33,094 nt of DNA from Alphaproteobacteria bacterium (lineage in GTDB: Bacteria; Pseudomonadota; Alphaproteobacteria; SMXS01), in the NCBI GenBank assembly GCA_030836535.1, contig JAURPT010000075.1, positions 1 to 33,094 on the forward strand, written 5' to 3'. The position numbers were made by a program, and so were the translations under genes. Shown piece after piece: positions 24,681-32,681 of the stretch (positions are counted from its first letter, which is position 1; every line of letters begins with the position of its first letter). The notes under the pieces were generated by a model. It searched no databases. It had not been told where the DNA came from and was given only the letters and a program-made list of their open reading frames with translations.

Positions 24681-26351
24681 TCAGCCGAACAGGCCGTGCA
24701 GGAACCATTGTGGTGCCGTACCAGGTTTGTAGAGCCCATCGCGATACAGCCAGTATCGCCGACCATCCTCATCTTCGACGGTATAATAGTCGCGAATACC
24801 ACTGCCATTGTCCGGGTCATCGCCCCACCATTCATCCGACAGGCGCTCTGGCCCATCGGCCGCCCGCACTCGATAGGTGCGCCCCTGCCAGCGGAACTGC
24901 ACTGGCGGGTCATCGGGCACCGGGGCAATAGCGTCAACAGCTTCGGGCCGCATCAGCAATCGCAGGGGACGCGGGCGCCCACCAGGCCAGCGCGGGTCTT
25001 TGCCCATCGCATTGGCCCCCACCCCATTAGTAGCCACCCCATTGGTACCCAGAGGCTTATCGTCGAACGGGGGCAGGCGGCGCACAGCTCGTTCCGGCAG
25101 CCAGCTTTGGGCCGGGGCCTGCCGGGCCAGGCTGGCAAAGCCATAGCGATTGCCCAGCCGATTTACGAACGCGGCAAAAGCCTCACCTTGTGCCGAGCGC
25201 TTGCCGACCGGGTCTTGCCAATTGGTCTGGTCGCCTTCAACCACCGCACTGTCAGGCGCGGCCAGCTCCATGATTTCGATACCGAAATCCGGGCGGATCT
25301 CACCGAGTTTCTCGGCCAGCAACACAAAGAGAGGTTCCGGCCAGCGCGACGGGCGGGCCATGCCCACCGCCAGGCGTTGGGTCGTACCATCAACCCGGTG
25401 GCAAGACAGCACCAGCCGCACCGCCCCCTGCCCGGCTTGCTCCAACAGATGACACAAGGCGTCCAGCAACTGGCGGGTGGTAGCTGCAATATCTTCCGGT
25501 GTGGCGATGGGGTCAAAAAAGCCCTGCCGGGCAACAAAAGGCGTTATGACACGCAGCGGGTTAATGGCTTCTTCCTGCACCCCCAAAAGCTGCCCCAGGC
25601 GCAGTAGCAGCCCCGCGCCAAAACGGTCCGCCAGGTCGCGGCGCGACAGAGGCCGCAATGCCCCAATGGTGCGCAGGCCGAAGGATATAAGCGCCTCTGT
25701 AGTGCTACCATCCAGCCGCAGGCTTGCCACCGGGCAATCTGCAAGGTGCTCCCAGGCGCCGTCACCCTTGAAAGGTGGCAGAATAATAGGCGCATCGGCA
25801 TCACTGACGAGCGCCCGCGCCCAGGCTGCCCCCGGCGTGTCAGCAATGGCGACGTGGGGGGTCAGGCCAAAACTGACAAGCCGGGTGCAAAGGTGCTGGG
25901 CCATGCGCTCTTCGCCCCCAAAGAGATGCGCACAGCCACTGATATCGAGAAATAGCGACTGCCCTTCTGCCCCTTCTCCCTGCCCCGGCATGACAATGGG
26001 CGTATAGCGCATGCACCAATGGGCAAGCTTCTCTAACGCTTCCTGCTCTGCCACTGGGTTGGCAAAACGGGTTTGCAAGTCGGGGGCCAAAGCACGAGCA
26101 TCGGCCAGCACCATGCCAGGGCGCAATGACAGGCGACGGGCCTGCGGGTTCACCGCCACCAGCACCAGCCGCCCCCGATCTTCCGTAATAGACGCAAAAG
26201 GCTGGCGGGCAATTTCCGGCATTATTCGCACCAACCGTTCGGTCGCAAATAGAGGCAGATAGACCACAAGCGCCCGCTTGCCGCTGGGGGGTTCAGGATC
26301 AGCCCCTGCGGGGGCACCTGTCCTGTCATCTATGGGGGATGATTGCACCAT
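24681..26351 (-). CDS. imuB: ImuB, catalytically inactive Y-family polymerase homologue
   Basis: A 556-residue Y-family-like protein that links ImuA, DnaE2 and the sliding clamp during SOS mutagenesis. The N-terminal region (KRALVVYLPLFATERLVR) replaces the metal-binding Asp of active Y-family polymerases. In SLFLDISGCAHLFGG the usual Asp-Glu pair is Asp136-Ile137, so it should not polymerise DNA, as expected for ImuB. The palm/finger part (AIADTPGAAWARALVSD) and little-finger region (LVLSCHRVDGTTQRLAVGMA) are recognisable. The C terminus has the family's WWGDDPDNGSGIRDYYTVED segment. It starts 9 bases after imuA and ends 11 bases before dnaE2. Confidence 0.95.
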   Translation of the reverse strand: MVQSSPIDDRTGAPAGADPEPPSGKRALVVYLPLFATERLVRIMPEIARQPFASITEDRGRLVLVAVNPQARRLSLRPGMVLADARALAPDLQTRFANPVAEQEALEKLAHWCMRYTPIVMPGQGEGAEGQSLFLDISGCAHLFGGEERMAQHLCTRLVSFGLTPHVAIADTPGAAWARALVSDADAPIILPPFKGDGAWEHLADCPVASLRLDGSTTEALISFGLRTIGALRPLSRRDLADRFGAGLLLRLGQLLGVQEEAINPLRVITPFVARQGFFDPIATPEDIAATTRQLLDALCHLLEQAGQGAVRLVLSCHRVDGTTQRLAVGMARPSRWPEPLFVLLAEKLGEIRPDFGIEIMELAAPDSAVVEGDQTNWQDPVGKRSAQGEAFAAFVNRLGNRYGFASLARQAPAQSWLPERAVRRLPPFDDKPLGTNGVATNGVGANAMGKDPRWPGGRPRPLRLLMRPEAVDAIAPVPDDPPVQFRWQGRTYRVRAADGPERLSDEWWGDDPDNGSGIRDYYTVEDEDGRRYWLYRDGLYKPGTAPQWFLHGLFG

Positions 26352-26360
26352 GACACAGGC

Positions 26361-27233
26361 CTAGCGTCGCTGTTTCCGCACAACAGGTGCAGACACATGG
26401 TCATCATTGGCGGGCATATCATTCGCGGCTTGGGGCAGCGGAATGGTCTCTGCCCCGACATCGGCCATATTGTGCCAGGTCTGTTGTTCTTCCTGCCATT
26501 CCAGCGTCCAGCGTTCTGGCCGGCCGCCACGACTATGGGTCAGGGCAACATCCCAGCAGGGTGCCCCCACCCCCTGCAGGCCATTGTTCAACGGGCAATG
26601 CATGCTCGGCATGGTTTGCACCTGCCAGCGGGTCACCGCGGTGGCCAACCCGGCACCGCTATATTGCCCACCTTCATGCAACACCAAAGCCGTCGTATTG
26701 CCCGCCTCTGCCGCCAGTTGCAGGCGCCTGCTGGCGGTAAAGTCTGCCTCTTCAAGCTCGGCGACCACCCCGGCAAGGGCGCCACACCGTAGCGCTTCTT
26801 CCAGAACCCAAAGGCGGTCTGCTGTTTTGCGGATGTTGGAGACGACAAACACCTGCCGCGGTTGCAGCCCGTAACGGGCCAAACCGGGTAAATACAGCCC
26901 TTCTCCGGCTTCCAGCCACAGAATGGGGGCTGAAGATGTACCTGCCTCCCGTGCCAGCTGACCCAACAACGCCGCGCAAAAGGCCGCCCCTGCCCCATCG
27001 GCATAAATGCCCTGGACCTCATGCACGCTGGCCAATGCCAAGCCCCCTTCCGGCAGGGCGCTATCAACCATGGGCAGGCCAAAGGGCAACACGCCAGAGC
27101 GCCCGGAACGACCAATACCTTCTACACGGCCAATCTGCTGTCGAAGAGCATCGATTTCGCGGTGGCGGGGCGGCAAGGCCGCCATGGTCTGGCTGCTTTG
27201 TTGGTCCATTTTCAGGCCGTTTCGTTGCGTCAT
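26361..27233 (-). CDS. imuA: ImuA, RecA/SulA-like mutagenesis protein
   Basis: A 290-residue protein of the ImuA family, distantly related to RecA and needed with ImuB and DnaE2 for damage-induced mutagenesis. Markers are LRQQIGRVEGIG, LPFGLPMVDSALPEGGLALA followed by SVHEVQGIYADGAGA, and ILWLEAGEGLYLPGLARYGL. The RecA Walker A lysine loop is absent. Start ATG 27233 gives a normal N terminus; ATG 27209 (MDQQSSQ) is possible, and neither has a clear ribosome site. It heads the operon and is controlled by the promoter and LexA box at 27312-27356, so DNA damage should induce it. Confidence 0.93.
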   Translation of the reverse strand: MTQRNGLKMDQQSSQTMAALPPRHREIDALRQQIGRVEGIGRSGRSGVLPFGLPMVDSALPEGGLALASVHEVQGIYADGAGAAFCAALLGQLAREAGTSSAPILWLEAGEGLYLPGLARYGLQPRQVFVVSNIRKTADRLWVLEEALRCGALAGVVAELEEADFTASRRLQLAAEAGNTTALVLHEGGQYSGAGLATAVTRWQVQTMPSMHCPLNNGLQGVGAPCWDVALTHSRGGRPERWTLEWQEEQQTWHNMADVGAETIPLPQAANDMPANDDHVSAPVVRKQRR

Positions 27234-27311
27234 ATACGGACAGGAACAAAGGGGTAAATGGCATTAAAGCAACCCACCCGGCGCAGGAGAACGACTCACT
27301 AACGCTCATTT

Positions 27312-27326
27312 GTTCTTGTTTTGTTC
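27312..27326. promoter_or_regulatory. LexA box (SOS operator) of the imuA operon
   Basis: GTTC at 27312-27315, seven bases, then GTTC at 27323-27326: a perfect match to the GTTC-N7-GTTC LexA site of alphaproteobacteria. It lies immediately downstream of the -10 of the imuA promoter, covering the expected transcript start, where repressor would block initiation. No second copy was seen elsewhere in the window. Confidence 0.88.
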
Positions 27327-27328
27327 TT

Positions 27329-27356
27329 ATTATGGGAGAGTCGCAAACAGAGTCAA
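27329..27356 (-). promoter_or_regulatory. Sigma-70-type promoter of the imuA-imuB-dnaE2 operon
   Basis: On the minus strand TTGACT (27356-27351) and CATAAT (27334-27329) are separated by 16 bases. The predicted start is near 27322, inside the LexA box, leaving a leader of about 90 bases before ATG 27233. Promoter and operator overlap as expected for LexA repression. Confidence 0.7.
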
Positions 27357-27365
27357 GGCGCAAGT

Positions 27366-27530
27366 ATGACGCGTGTTCAGCAGTACTGGAAAAGCAGGGG
27401 CCCAAATGGGGCAGGGCGCACGCCCAACCCGAAAATGCTGGGATTTGCGTACGCCCTGATAACAACACTAGACCGGAATAACGATCCGGGTTCACCATCG
27501 CAAAAACGCCAAAAACAAAAACCTACCTAA
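27366..27530 (+). CDS. Possible small SOS-linked protein of 54 residues
   Basis: A short frame divergent from imuA. It begins at ATG 27366, 39 bases past the LexA box, with AAGGCG as a possible ribosome site, and its TAA (27528-27530) lies in the stem of a strong terminator. The product is basic and ends with a Lys/Gln-rich tail (KRQKQKPT); the middle is MLGFAYALITTLDRNN. I do not recognise a family. A +strand TATTAT at 27328-27333 overlaps the imuA -10 and could start this transcript, putting it under LexA too, but no good -35 is visible. Tight packing between promoter and terminator supports a real transcript; it may be a non-coding RNA instead. Confidence 0.38.
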   Translation: MTRVQQYWKSRGPNGAGRTPNPKMLGFAYALITTLDRNNDPGSPSQKRQKQKPT

Positions 27531-27546
27531 TTAGGTAGGTTTTTTA
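27516..27546. terminator. Bidirectional rho-independent terminator
   Basis: A perfect palindrome at 27517-27544: a 12-bp stem (AAAAACCTACCT with AGGTAGGTTTTT) around AATT, with a T run on both strands. It ends the small divergent transcript on the plus strand and the MaoC-FAH operon on the minus strand, 29 bases past the FAH stop. Confidence 0.88.
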
Positions 27547-27573
27547 AAAAGCGCATATCGACGCCAAATATGG

Positions 27574-28419
27574 TTATGCGTCATCCACCAGCGTCTGATG
27601 CTGCACGCCAAGGCCATCAACGCCCAGCTCGAGCGTATCACCCGCCTTCAGATAAACAGGCGGATTCATACCACGGCCAACACCCGGCGGGGTGCCGGTA
27701 CTGATGATGTCGCCTGGCTCCAGCCGCATGAAGTGGCTGAGATAACTCACCAGATACAGCGCCCCGAACACCATTTCCTGGGTCGTGCCATCCTGGCGCA
27801 TCTCGCCATTATGCTTAAGCCAAAGCCGCATATTCTGCGGGTCTGGCACTTCATCCGGCGTCACCAACCATGGGCCCACTGGGCCAAACGTGTCGGCACT
27901 TTTGCCCTTGGTGAACTGACCGGCCCGGTCGAACTGAAAACTGCGTTCCGACAGGTCATTGACCACACAGAACCCGGCCACATAGTCCAGCACCTCATCT
28001 TCCGGGATATATTTCCCTTCCTTGCCGATGACCAAGGCCAGCTCGACCTCCCAGTCAAGCTGCGTCGACCCACGCGGAATCAACACGTCATCATCCGGCC
28101 CGCTGATGCAGGACGTCGCCTTCATGAACAGCATGGGCTCGGCCGGCAGGTCAGAACCCGTCTCGGCGGCATGGTCGGCATAGTTCAGGCCAATGGCCAT
28201 AAACTTACCCGTGCCTGCCACGCAGGGGCCAATACGTGGTGAGCCATCAACCGCCGGCAGGCTGGCATGGTCCAACGCCGCCAGTTCAGCCAGTTTTTCA
28301 GGCAGCAAGGTATCACCTGCGAGGGCATCAATATGGGCAGACAGGTCACGCAGGGTGCCAGCCTCATCCAGCAGGCCAGGTTTTTCCTGACCTGCCGGGC
28401 CGTAACGTAGAAATTTCAT
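27574..28419 (-). CDS. Fumarylacetoacetate hydrolase (FAH) family protein
   Basis: A 281-residue FAH-fold enzyme. The active-site segment GLNYADHAAETG (residues 77-88, His83) is followed by the metal ligands Glu124 and Glu126 (LDWEVELALVIGKEG) and Asp155 (VVNDLSERSFQ). TGTPPGVGRGMNPPVYLKAG closes the C-terminal domain. Relatives are hydrolases of acylpyruvates and fumarylpyruvate, 2-oxohepta-3-ene-dioate isomerases, and hydratases or decarboxylases of ring-cleavage products. Typical members act on beta-diketo or 2-oxo acids with a divalent metal. It starts 9 bases after the MaoC gene, so they are one operon; the likely role is a late step in breaking down a cyclic compound. Confidence 0.9.
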   Translation of the reverse strand: MKFLRYGPAGQEKPGLLDEAGTLRDLSAHIDALAGDTLLPEKLAELAALDHASLPAVDGSPRIGPCVAGTGKFMAIGLNYADHAAETGSDLPAEPMLFMKATSCISGPDDDVLIPRGSTQLDWEVELALVIGKEGKYIPEDEVLDYVAGFCVVNDLSERSFQFDRAGQFTKGKSADTFGPVGPWLVTPDEVPDPQNMRLWLKHNGEMRQDGTTQEMVFGALYLVSYLSHFMRLEPGDIISTGTPPGVGRGMNPPVYLKAGDTLELGVDGLGVQHQTLVDDA

Positions 28420-28428
28420 CGTGTCGTC

Positions 28429-29283
28429 CTAGGATGCCAATTCACAACGGCCATTATTGATGACCACAACATCGCGTTCCTTCAGCCGGCAACGATAAGA
28501 AACGATATTGCCGTCGACCCACATGTCGGTGACGACTGTTTCGCCCGGAAAGACTGGTGAAGAGAAACGCGCATCAAAGCCCGTGATTTTCGTATGGTCA
28601 TAGTCGCAGATCGTCTGCAACACGGCACGGCAGGCGACACCATAAGTGCACAAACCATGCAGAATGGGCTTCGGGAAACCCGCAGCATCGGCAAAGCCAG
28701 GGTCCGCATGCAGCGGGTTCCGGTCACCAGACAGGCGATAGATCAACGCCTGGTCATCGCGGGTCGACAGCGCGCAGCTTGCGTCCGGGGCGCGGTCCGG
28801 AATGACATGGGTTTCTACCGGTGCCGGGCCGCTTGGACCACCAAAGCCACCGTCACCACGGGCAAAGATTGTCGAAGTTGATGTGGACACGGGCTCGCCC
28901 GTGTCCTTCAACTTGGTTGTTGTCTGGGTATAGACCACGGCGCCTTTATCTGGCCCTTTGTCGAGCGCTTCAATGACGCGCGAATCGACCAGCAGATCGG
29001 CCTTGTATGGCAGTGGCTGGTGCAGCTTAATCCGCTGTTCGCCATGCACCACCATCACGAAATTGATACCAGACTTGCCCAGCACATTACCGCCGCCAAA
29101 CAGCGACACCATAGTGGGGATCGTCTTCAACCCTTCTTCAAATGTATATTTCAGCTCGTTGGGGTCCAGCTGGTCACGGCTCATCCCGAGACCGAGATTG
29201 TAGAGCATGGTTTCCCGATCGCCATAGCTGTAGGGCATATCTGTCGCAGCGGACTGCAGCAATTCGTCATAATTAATGGGCAT
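28429..29283 (-). CDS. MaoC-family (R)-specific enoyl-CoA hydratase 2-like protein
   Basis: A 284-residue double hot-dog protein like the hydratase 2 domain of eukaryotic multifunctional enzyme 2 and bacterial steroid side-chain hydratases. The catalytic motif is in the C-terminal half: YRLSGDRNPLHADPGFADAA (Asp187, His192), then GFPKPILHGLCTYGVA. The N-terminal half (TYTFEE-like strand, IPTMVSLFGGGNVLGKSGIN) is the inactive hot-dog partner. The expected reaction is hydration of trans-2-enoyl-CoA to (R)-3-hydroxyacyl-CoA. ATG 29283 is chosen for its GGGAGGACAGA ribosome site; a longer frame upstream has none. First gene of the operon with the FAH gene. Confidence 0.9.
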   Translation of the reverse strand: MPINYDELLQSAATDMPYSYGDRETMLYNLGLGMSRDQLDPNELKYTFEEGLKTIPTMVSLFGGGNVLGKSGINFVMVVHGEQRIKLHQPLPYKADLLVDSRVIEALDKGPDKGAVVYTQTTTKLKDTGEPVSTSTSTIFARGDGGFGGPSGPAPVETHVIPDRAPDASCALSTRDDQALIYRLSGDRNPLHADPGFADAAGFPKPILHGLCTYGVACRAVLQTICDYDHTKITGFDARFSSPVFPGETVVTDMWVDGNIVSYRCRLKERDVVVINNGRCELAS

Positions 29284-29415
29284 TCTGTCCTCCCTTGATC
29301 CCTCAAATTTGATGGCACGCATCGTAGAGAATTTTTTGATCACATGCATGTGAATTAGAAAATCGGCAAGACTGCTCTAGGATGGCGGCTCTTGAGTTGC
29401 GTTTTGGAGCTTACG

Positions 29416-30276
29416 GTGAACAGGCTTAAATCGCTTTATGTCGCGCCCTATGTGGCACTCACGTCATTGTGCGGTCTATACGGGCTCTATCTATTGTTCA
29501 CCCCAGCAAAACCGATAGCGGCATTTGGATTGGCGATGGCCGGTTTGGCCTTTCCCTTATTCCTGATCTTGATCACCATTTTGAGCCCGCGTGCGCGGAC
29601 CTCAAGCCGTCTGCCACTGGTAACGCTTTTGGCAACCATCGGCACTGCCATGGCACTGTGGACCGAGTTCAACACCGGGGCCAGCGCCCTACCAGGCTTG
29701 CTCGCCCTGGCCTGCCTGGGCGGGTTGTTGTTGTACACCTTCTGGTATTCCAGCTTTGGCGGTCGCTTTGATAGCCAATTGCAGGTTGGCAGCCGTCTGC
29801 CCAACTTCACCGTACAGGATACAAAGGGCGAGAATGTCCCCTCAACCAGCCTGATGGGTTCCCCGACAGTCTTTTTGTTTTTCCGGGGCAATTGGTGCCC
29901 TCTATGCATGGCGCAGATCCGGGAAATTGCGGACGGCTACAAAGCCTTGGCAGACCGCGGCGCCCAGGTCGCCCTGATCAGCCCACAACCGCACGACAAC
30001 TCGCGTGAACTCGCCGAAAAATTCGATGTCCCTTTCCTGTTTCTCGTGGATGATGGAAACAAAGCGGCAGACAGCCTTGGTATTGCGGCTGCCAACGGTG
30101 TACCGCTTGGCGTCAATGGCTATGAGGCGGACACGGTCATGCCGACAGTCATCATTACCGACGAGGCAGGGCGGATTATTTTCCTCGATGAGACGGACAA
30201 TTACCGGGTGCGCCCTGAAACCTCCACCTTCATTACCGCGCTGGATGCCGTAAACGGCCGCCCCGCAATGGCCTGA
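29416..30276 (+). CDS. Membrane-anchored thioredoxin-fold (AhpC/TSA-redoxin) protein
   Basis: A 286-residue protein. The first 110 residues contain about four hydrophobic segments (near 9-28, 35-57, 67-82, 92-109). The C-terminal half is a redoxin domain: GSRLPNFTVQDTKGENVPST, TVFLFFRGNWCPLCMAQIRE with a CPLC pair at about 161-164, ALISPQPHDNS, and PTVIITDEAGRIIFLDETDN. It could be a peroxiredoxin-like reductase or a thiol oxidoreductase; which side of the membrane the redoxin faces is not certain. GTG 29416 is preferred because GGAG lies 6-7 bases upstream; an upstream TTG at 29392 is in frame but weaker. It precedes the nitronate-monooxygenase-like gene by 94 bases. Confidence 0.82.
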   Translation: MNRLKSLYVAPYVALTSLCGLYGLYLLFTPAKPIAAFGLAMAGLAFPLFLILITILSPRARTSSRLPLVTLLATIGTAMALWTEFNTGASALPGLLALACLGGLLLYTFWYSSFGGRFDSQLQVGSRLPNFTVQDTKGENVPSTSLMGSPTVFLFFRGNWCPLCMAQIREIADGYKALADRGAQVALISPQPHDNSRELAEKFDVPFLFLVDDGNKAADSLGIAAANGVPLGVNGYEADTVMPTVIITDEAGRIIFLDETDNYRVRPETSTFITALDAVNGRPAMA

Positions 30277-30370
30277 CGGCTTCTTTATAACCTCTTCGGC
30301 ATTTCTGGGCTGGCCTCCTGCCAACGCACCGTTAAGATAGTGCGCAGGGAGTTTTGTCTGGGAGGACTTG

Positions 30371-31381
30371 ATGGCATTGCGCACACCAATCTGTGACCTG
30401 TTGGGGGTTGAGCATCCGGTTTTGCTGGCCGGCATGGGCGGTGTTTCTTATGCCGAAGTCTGTGCTGCTGTTTCAGAAGCTGGTGGGTTTGGAACACTGG
30501 GCATGGCGTCATCCACCCCCGACCAAATCCGCGCACAAATGCTACGCGTCAAGGAACTGACTGACAAGCCTTTCGGCGTCGACTTGCTGGCCGCCTTGCC
30601 GGACACACTGACCGCCGCCATTGATGTGATCATTGAAGAAGGGGCCACCGCCTTTATTGCCGGGCTTGGGGTGCCCTTCCCCATTCTAGAAAAACTGAAG
30701 TCTGCTGACATTGTCACCATGAATATGTGCGGCGCTGTCCGCCACGCCCAAAAGGGCGAACAGGCAGGCTGTGATGTGGTGATTGCCCAGGGTACCGAGG
30801 CAGGCGGGCACACTGGCCCCATTGGCGGTATGGCGCTGATCCCACAGATTGTGGAAGCCGTAAACATCCCGGTTATTGCCGCAGGCGCCATAACGGATGG
30901 CCGCGGATTAGCCGCCGCCCTGGCCTTTGGCGCCCAGGGTGTCTGGGTCGGCACGCGTTTTATTGCCTCAAAAGAGGCCAACGCCCATGTGCTCTATAAG
31001 GAAAAGATCATAGAAGCCGAAGACCGCGACACGGTAGTGACACGCTCTTATTCCGGCAAAACCATGCGCGTCATCAAGAATGACTGGACCGATGATTGGG
31101 AAAGCCGCCCGCAGGACATCCTCCCGTTCGGGCAACAGGGCCAACATTCCCTCGACGCCGGTGTGATGCATTCACTACGCGGCGACACCTCGACCTTCGA
31201 CCCGGACCGCGAGGCAACAGCTGCCGGTCAGGGTTCCGGCGCGGTGCATGACTTGCTGCCCGCTGGTGAGATCGTCCGCAATATGGTGGCCGAGGCGGAA
31301 GAAACCATCGCGCGGATGGGCAATATTGTCTCGGGCTCTTTTGAAAACAACCCACGGCACGGAAGACGTGCGGAGTTATAA
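30371..31381 (+). CDS. Nitronate monooxygenase / 2-nitropropane dioxygenase-like flavoprotein
   Basis: A 336-residue FMN-binding TIM-barrel protein. Family markers are EHPVLLAGMGGVSYAEVCAA, GGFGTLGMASSTPDQIRAQM, the catalytic-loop motif GTEAGGHTGPIGG (141-153, His147) and PVIAAGAITDGRGLAAALAF followed by GAQGVWVGTRFIAS. Such proteins oxidise alkyl nitronates or act as enoyl reductases or quinone reductases; the annotation is often wider than the real activity. ATG 30371 follows GGAGGACTTG. The small membrane-protein gene begins 16 bases after the stop on the same strand. Confidence 0.87.
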   Translation: MALRTPICDLLGVEHPVLLAGMGGVSYAEVCAAVSEAGGFGTLGMASSTPDQIRAQMLRVKELTDKPFGVDLLAALPDTLTAAIDVIIEEGATAFIAGLGVPFPILEKLKSADIVTMNMCGAVRHAQKGEQAGCDVVIAQGTEAGGHTGPIGGMALIPQIVEAVNIPVIAAGAITDGRGLAAALAFGAQGVWVGTRFIASKEANAHVLYKEKIIEAEDRDTVVTRSYSGKTMRVIKNDWTDDWESRPQDILPFGQQGQHSLDAGVMHSLRGDTSTFDPDREATAAGQGSGAVHDLLPAGEIVRNMVAEAEETIARMGNIVSGSFENNPRHGRRAEL

Positions 31382-31397
31382 ACCTTTCATACTTGTT

Positions 31398-31838
31398 ATG
31401 CTCAGATTTCTTAGGGCTAATTTCTCTCTCATCGTTCCCCCAATATGCATTTGGGCAGTGAACTACTTATTGATGCAGAGTAGCCAGGACATGCCTTTAG
31501 CTGCCCATATAGCTGTTCTTTTTCCTTTGGTTATAGCTTCAGCGCTCATTGATTGGCATCTGGTAAGAGGCAAAAACCCAACGGCCTGGAAGGCGATGCT
31601 CATTGCCAGTTCCAGCTTGTTTATAATGAGTTTCAGTTTTTTGGGATTTCACGCCTCATCGGACTTGTTAGTGCAAAACAAAGCTCCATTGAACGACCCA
31701 AGGCTAGTCACCGGCGCATTGGCGCAATCAATTGTTTCTTCAATAGCATTGGCCGTGCTGGGCGCGATTTATGGTCCGTTTGCATTCCGCTTTTCAGGCC
31801 GAAATGTCACCCAAAGAGAAGGCCGTAGGGACAATTAG
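31398..31838 (+). CDS. Small hydrophobic membrane protein, unrecognised
   Basis: A 146-residue protein with about four hydrophobic segments (SLIVPPICIWAVNYLL, AAHIAVLFPLVIASALI, AMLIASSSLFIMSFSFLGF, SIVSSIALAVLGAIYGPFAF) and a basic tail (RNVTQREGRRDN). The start at ATG 31398 has no good ribosome site; translation could be coupled to the upstream flavoprotein gene. The DNA is richer in A and T than the flanking genes, as is the first part of the adjoining NTF2-like gene, so this stretch may have a different origin. Function unknown. Confidence 0.6.
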   Translation: MLRFLRANFSLIVPPICIWAVNYLLMQSSQDMPLAAHIAVLFPLVIASALIDWHLVRGKNPTAWKAMLIASSSLFIMSFSFLGFHASSDLLVQNKAPLNDPRLVTGALAQSIVSSIALAVLGAIYGPFAFRFSGRNVTQREGRRDN

Positions 31839-31850
31839 AAGGAAATTTCT

Positions 31851-32282
31851 TTACTCTTCCATCAACAGTAGCGTGCCGCAGACATAATCCCGGCAATAGG
31901 TGATCTTGCCGTTCTTCAACCTGTAGACCGACACGCCATCAACTTCTCCCCTAAATCCATTCCACTGCCAAGAAGCCCAACCCTTTTCACCCTCTTCACA
32001 GACCTCACACAGCGTGAACGTTCCTGAACGACTATCCATCAATTCCATCAACTCAAATTTGCCGCCACCCATAAAGTCTACACTGTCTCTATTTTTTGCG
32101 TAGGTGTAGAGGCCTTCCAGATGTTCTGCTATTGCCTCATCGCCAACAATTGCCCCATGCACCGGGTCAACATATTGGGCGCCAAGGGCAAACATAGTCT
32201 TCAACGAACCGTATTCTTCCTTTTCAATCGCACGCCACAAATTCTGAATCATTAGAGCAGCCTCAAATGCGTCTTCACCCAT
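31851..32282 (-). CDS. NTF2-like (SnoaL-type) protein, divergent copy
   Basis: A 143-residue cone-fold protein. It shares with the next gene upstream a common plan: VDPVHGAIVGDEAIAEHLEG, an ASWQWNGF strand, then GVSVYRLKNGKITYCRDY at the end. Members are polyketide cyclases, ketosteroid isomerases, limonene-epoxide hydrolases and similar. No single catalytic set can be assigned. It has 23 more residues than its partner and lower GC, so it is probably an older or imported duplicate. It lies 36 bases downstream of the partner, in the same direction. Confidence 0.78.
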   Translation of the reverse strand: MGEDAFEAALMIQNLWRAIEKEEYGSLKTMFALGAQYVDPVHGAIVGDEAIAEHLEGLYTYAKNRDSVDFMGGGKFELMELMDSRSGTFTLCEVCEEGEKGWASWQWNGFRGEVDGVSVYRLKNGKITYCRDYVCGTLLLMEE

Positions 32283-32318
32283 TTGGCATGCCTAGCTGAC
32301 TTATCTAGTCCTTCCAAC

Positions 32319-32681
32319 TTACCCCACATCCCCCGGCGGTGGGCTTCCCATATAGTCGCGGTAATAGGTGATCTTGCCGTTCTGCACCTTGTATACAGTG
32401 ACGCCATTGGCCGTACCGTCCTTGGTTATCCAGTTCCAGGATGTCCAGGCGGCTTCGCCTCCGGTAACAAGGTCGATCCGTTCAAACCGGCCTTCCTGGG
32501 CGCCGACCTGTTCATTCATGGTCTGCATATATTCTGCAATGGCCTTGTTACCCTTGATCTCGCCCGTGAAGGGGTCCACCAGCACGGCATCTTCGGCAAA
32601 CAGATCGACAAGGGCTGTATAGTCACCCCGGTCCTGGACATCCCAGAACCGGTTGATGACGATTGTTGCGTCTTCAGCCAT
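32319..32681 (-). CDS. NTF2-like (SnoaL-type) protein
   Basis: A 120-residue cone-fold protein with MAEDATIVINRFWDVQDRGD, YTALVDLFAEDAVLVDPFTG, KGNKAIAEYMQTMNEQV, AAWTSWNWITKDG and GVTVYKVQNGKITYYRDYMG. The fold binds small hydrophobic substrates. ATG 32681 overlaps the stop of the glyoxalase-like gene as TAATG, the usual arrangement for translational coupling; GTG 32687 is possible. It is the middle gene of a minus-strand operon. Confidence 0.82.
   Translation of the reverse strand: MAEDATIVINRFWDVQDRGDYTALVDLFAEDAVLVDPFTGEIKGNKAIAEYMQTMNEQVGAQEGRFERIDLVTGGEAAWTSWNWITKDGTANGVTVYKVQNGKITYYRDYMGSPPPGDVG

Noticed and set aside
24696-25607. A 303-codon plus-strand open frame
   Set aside because: It is antisense to imuB, whose domains are clear, and has no family features.
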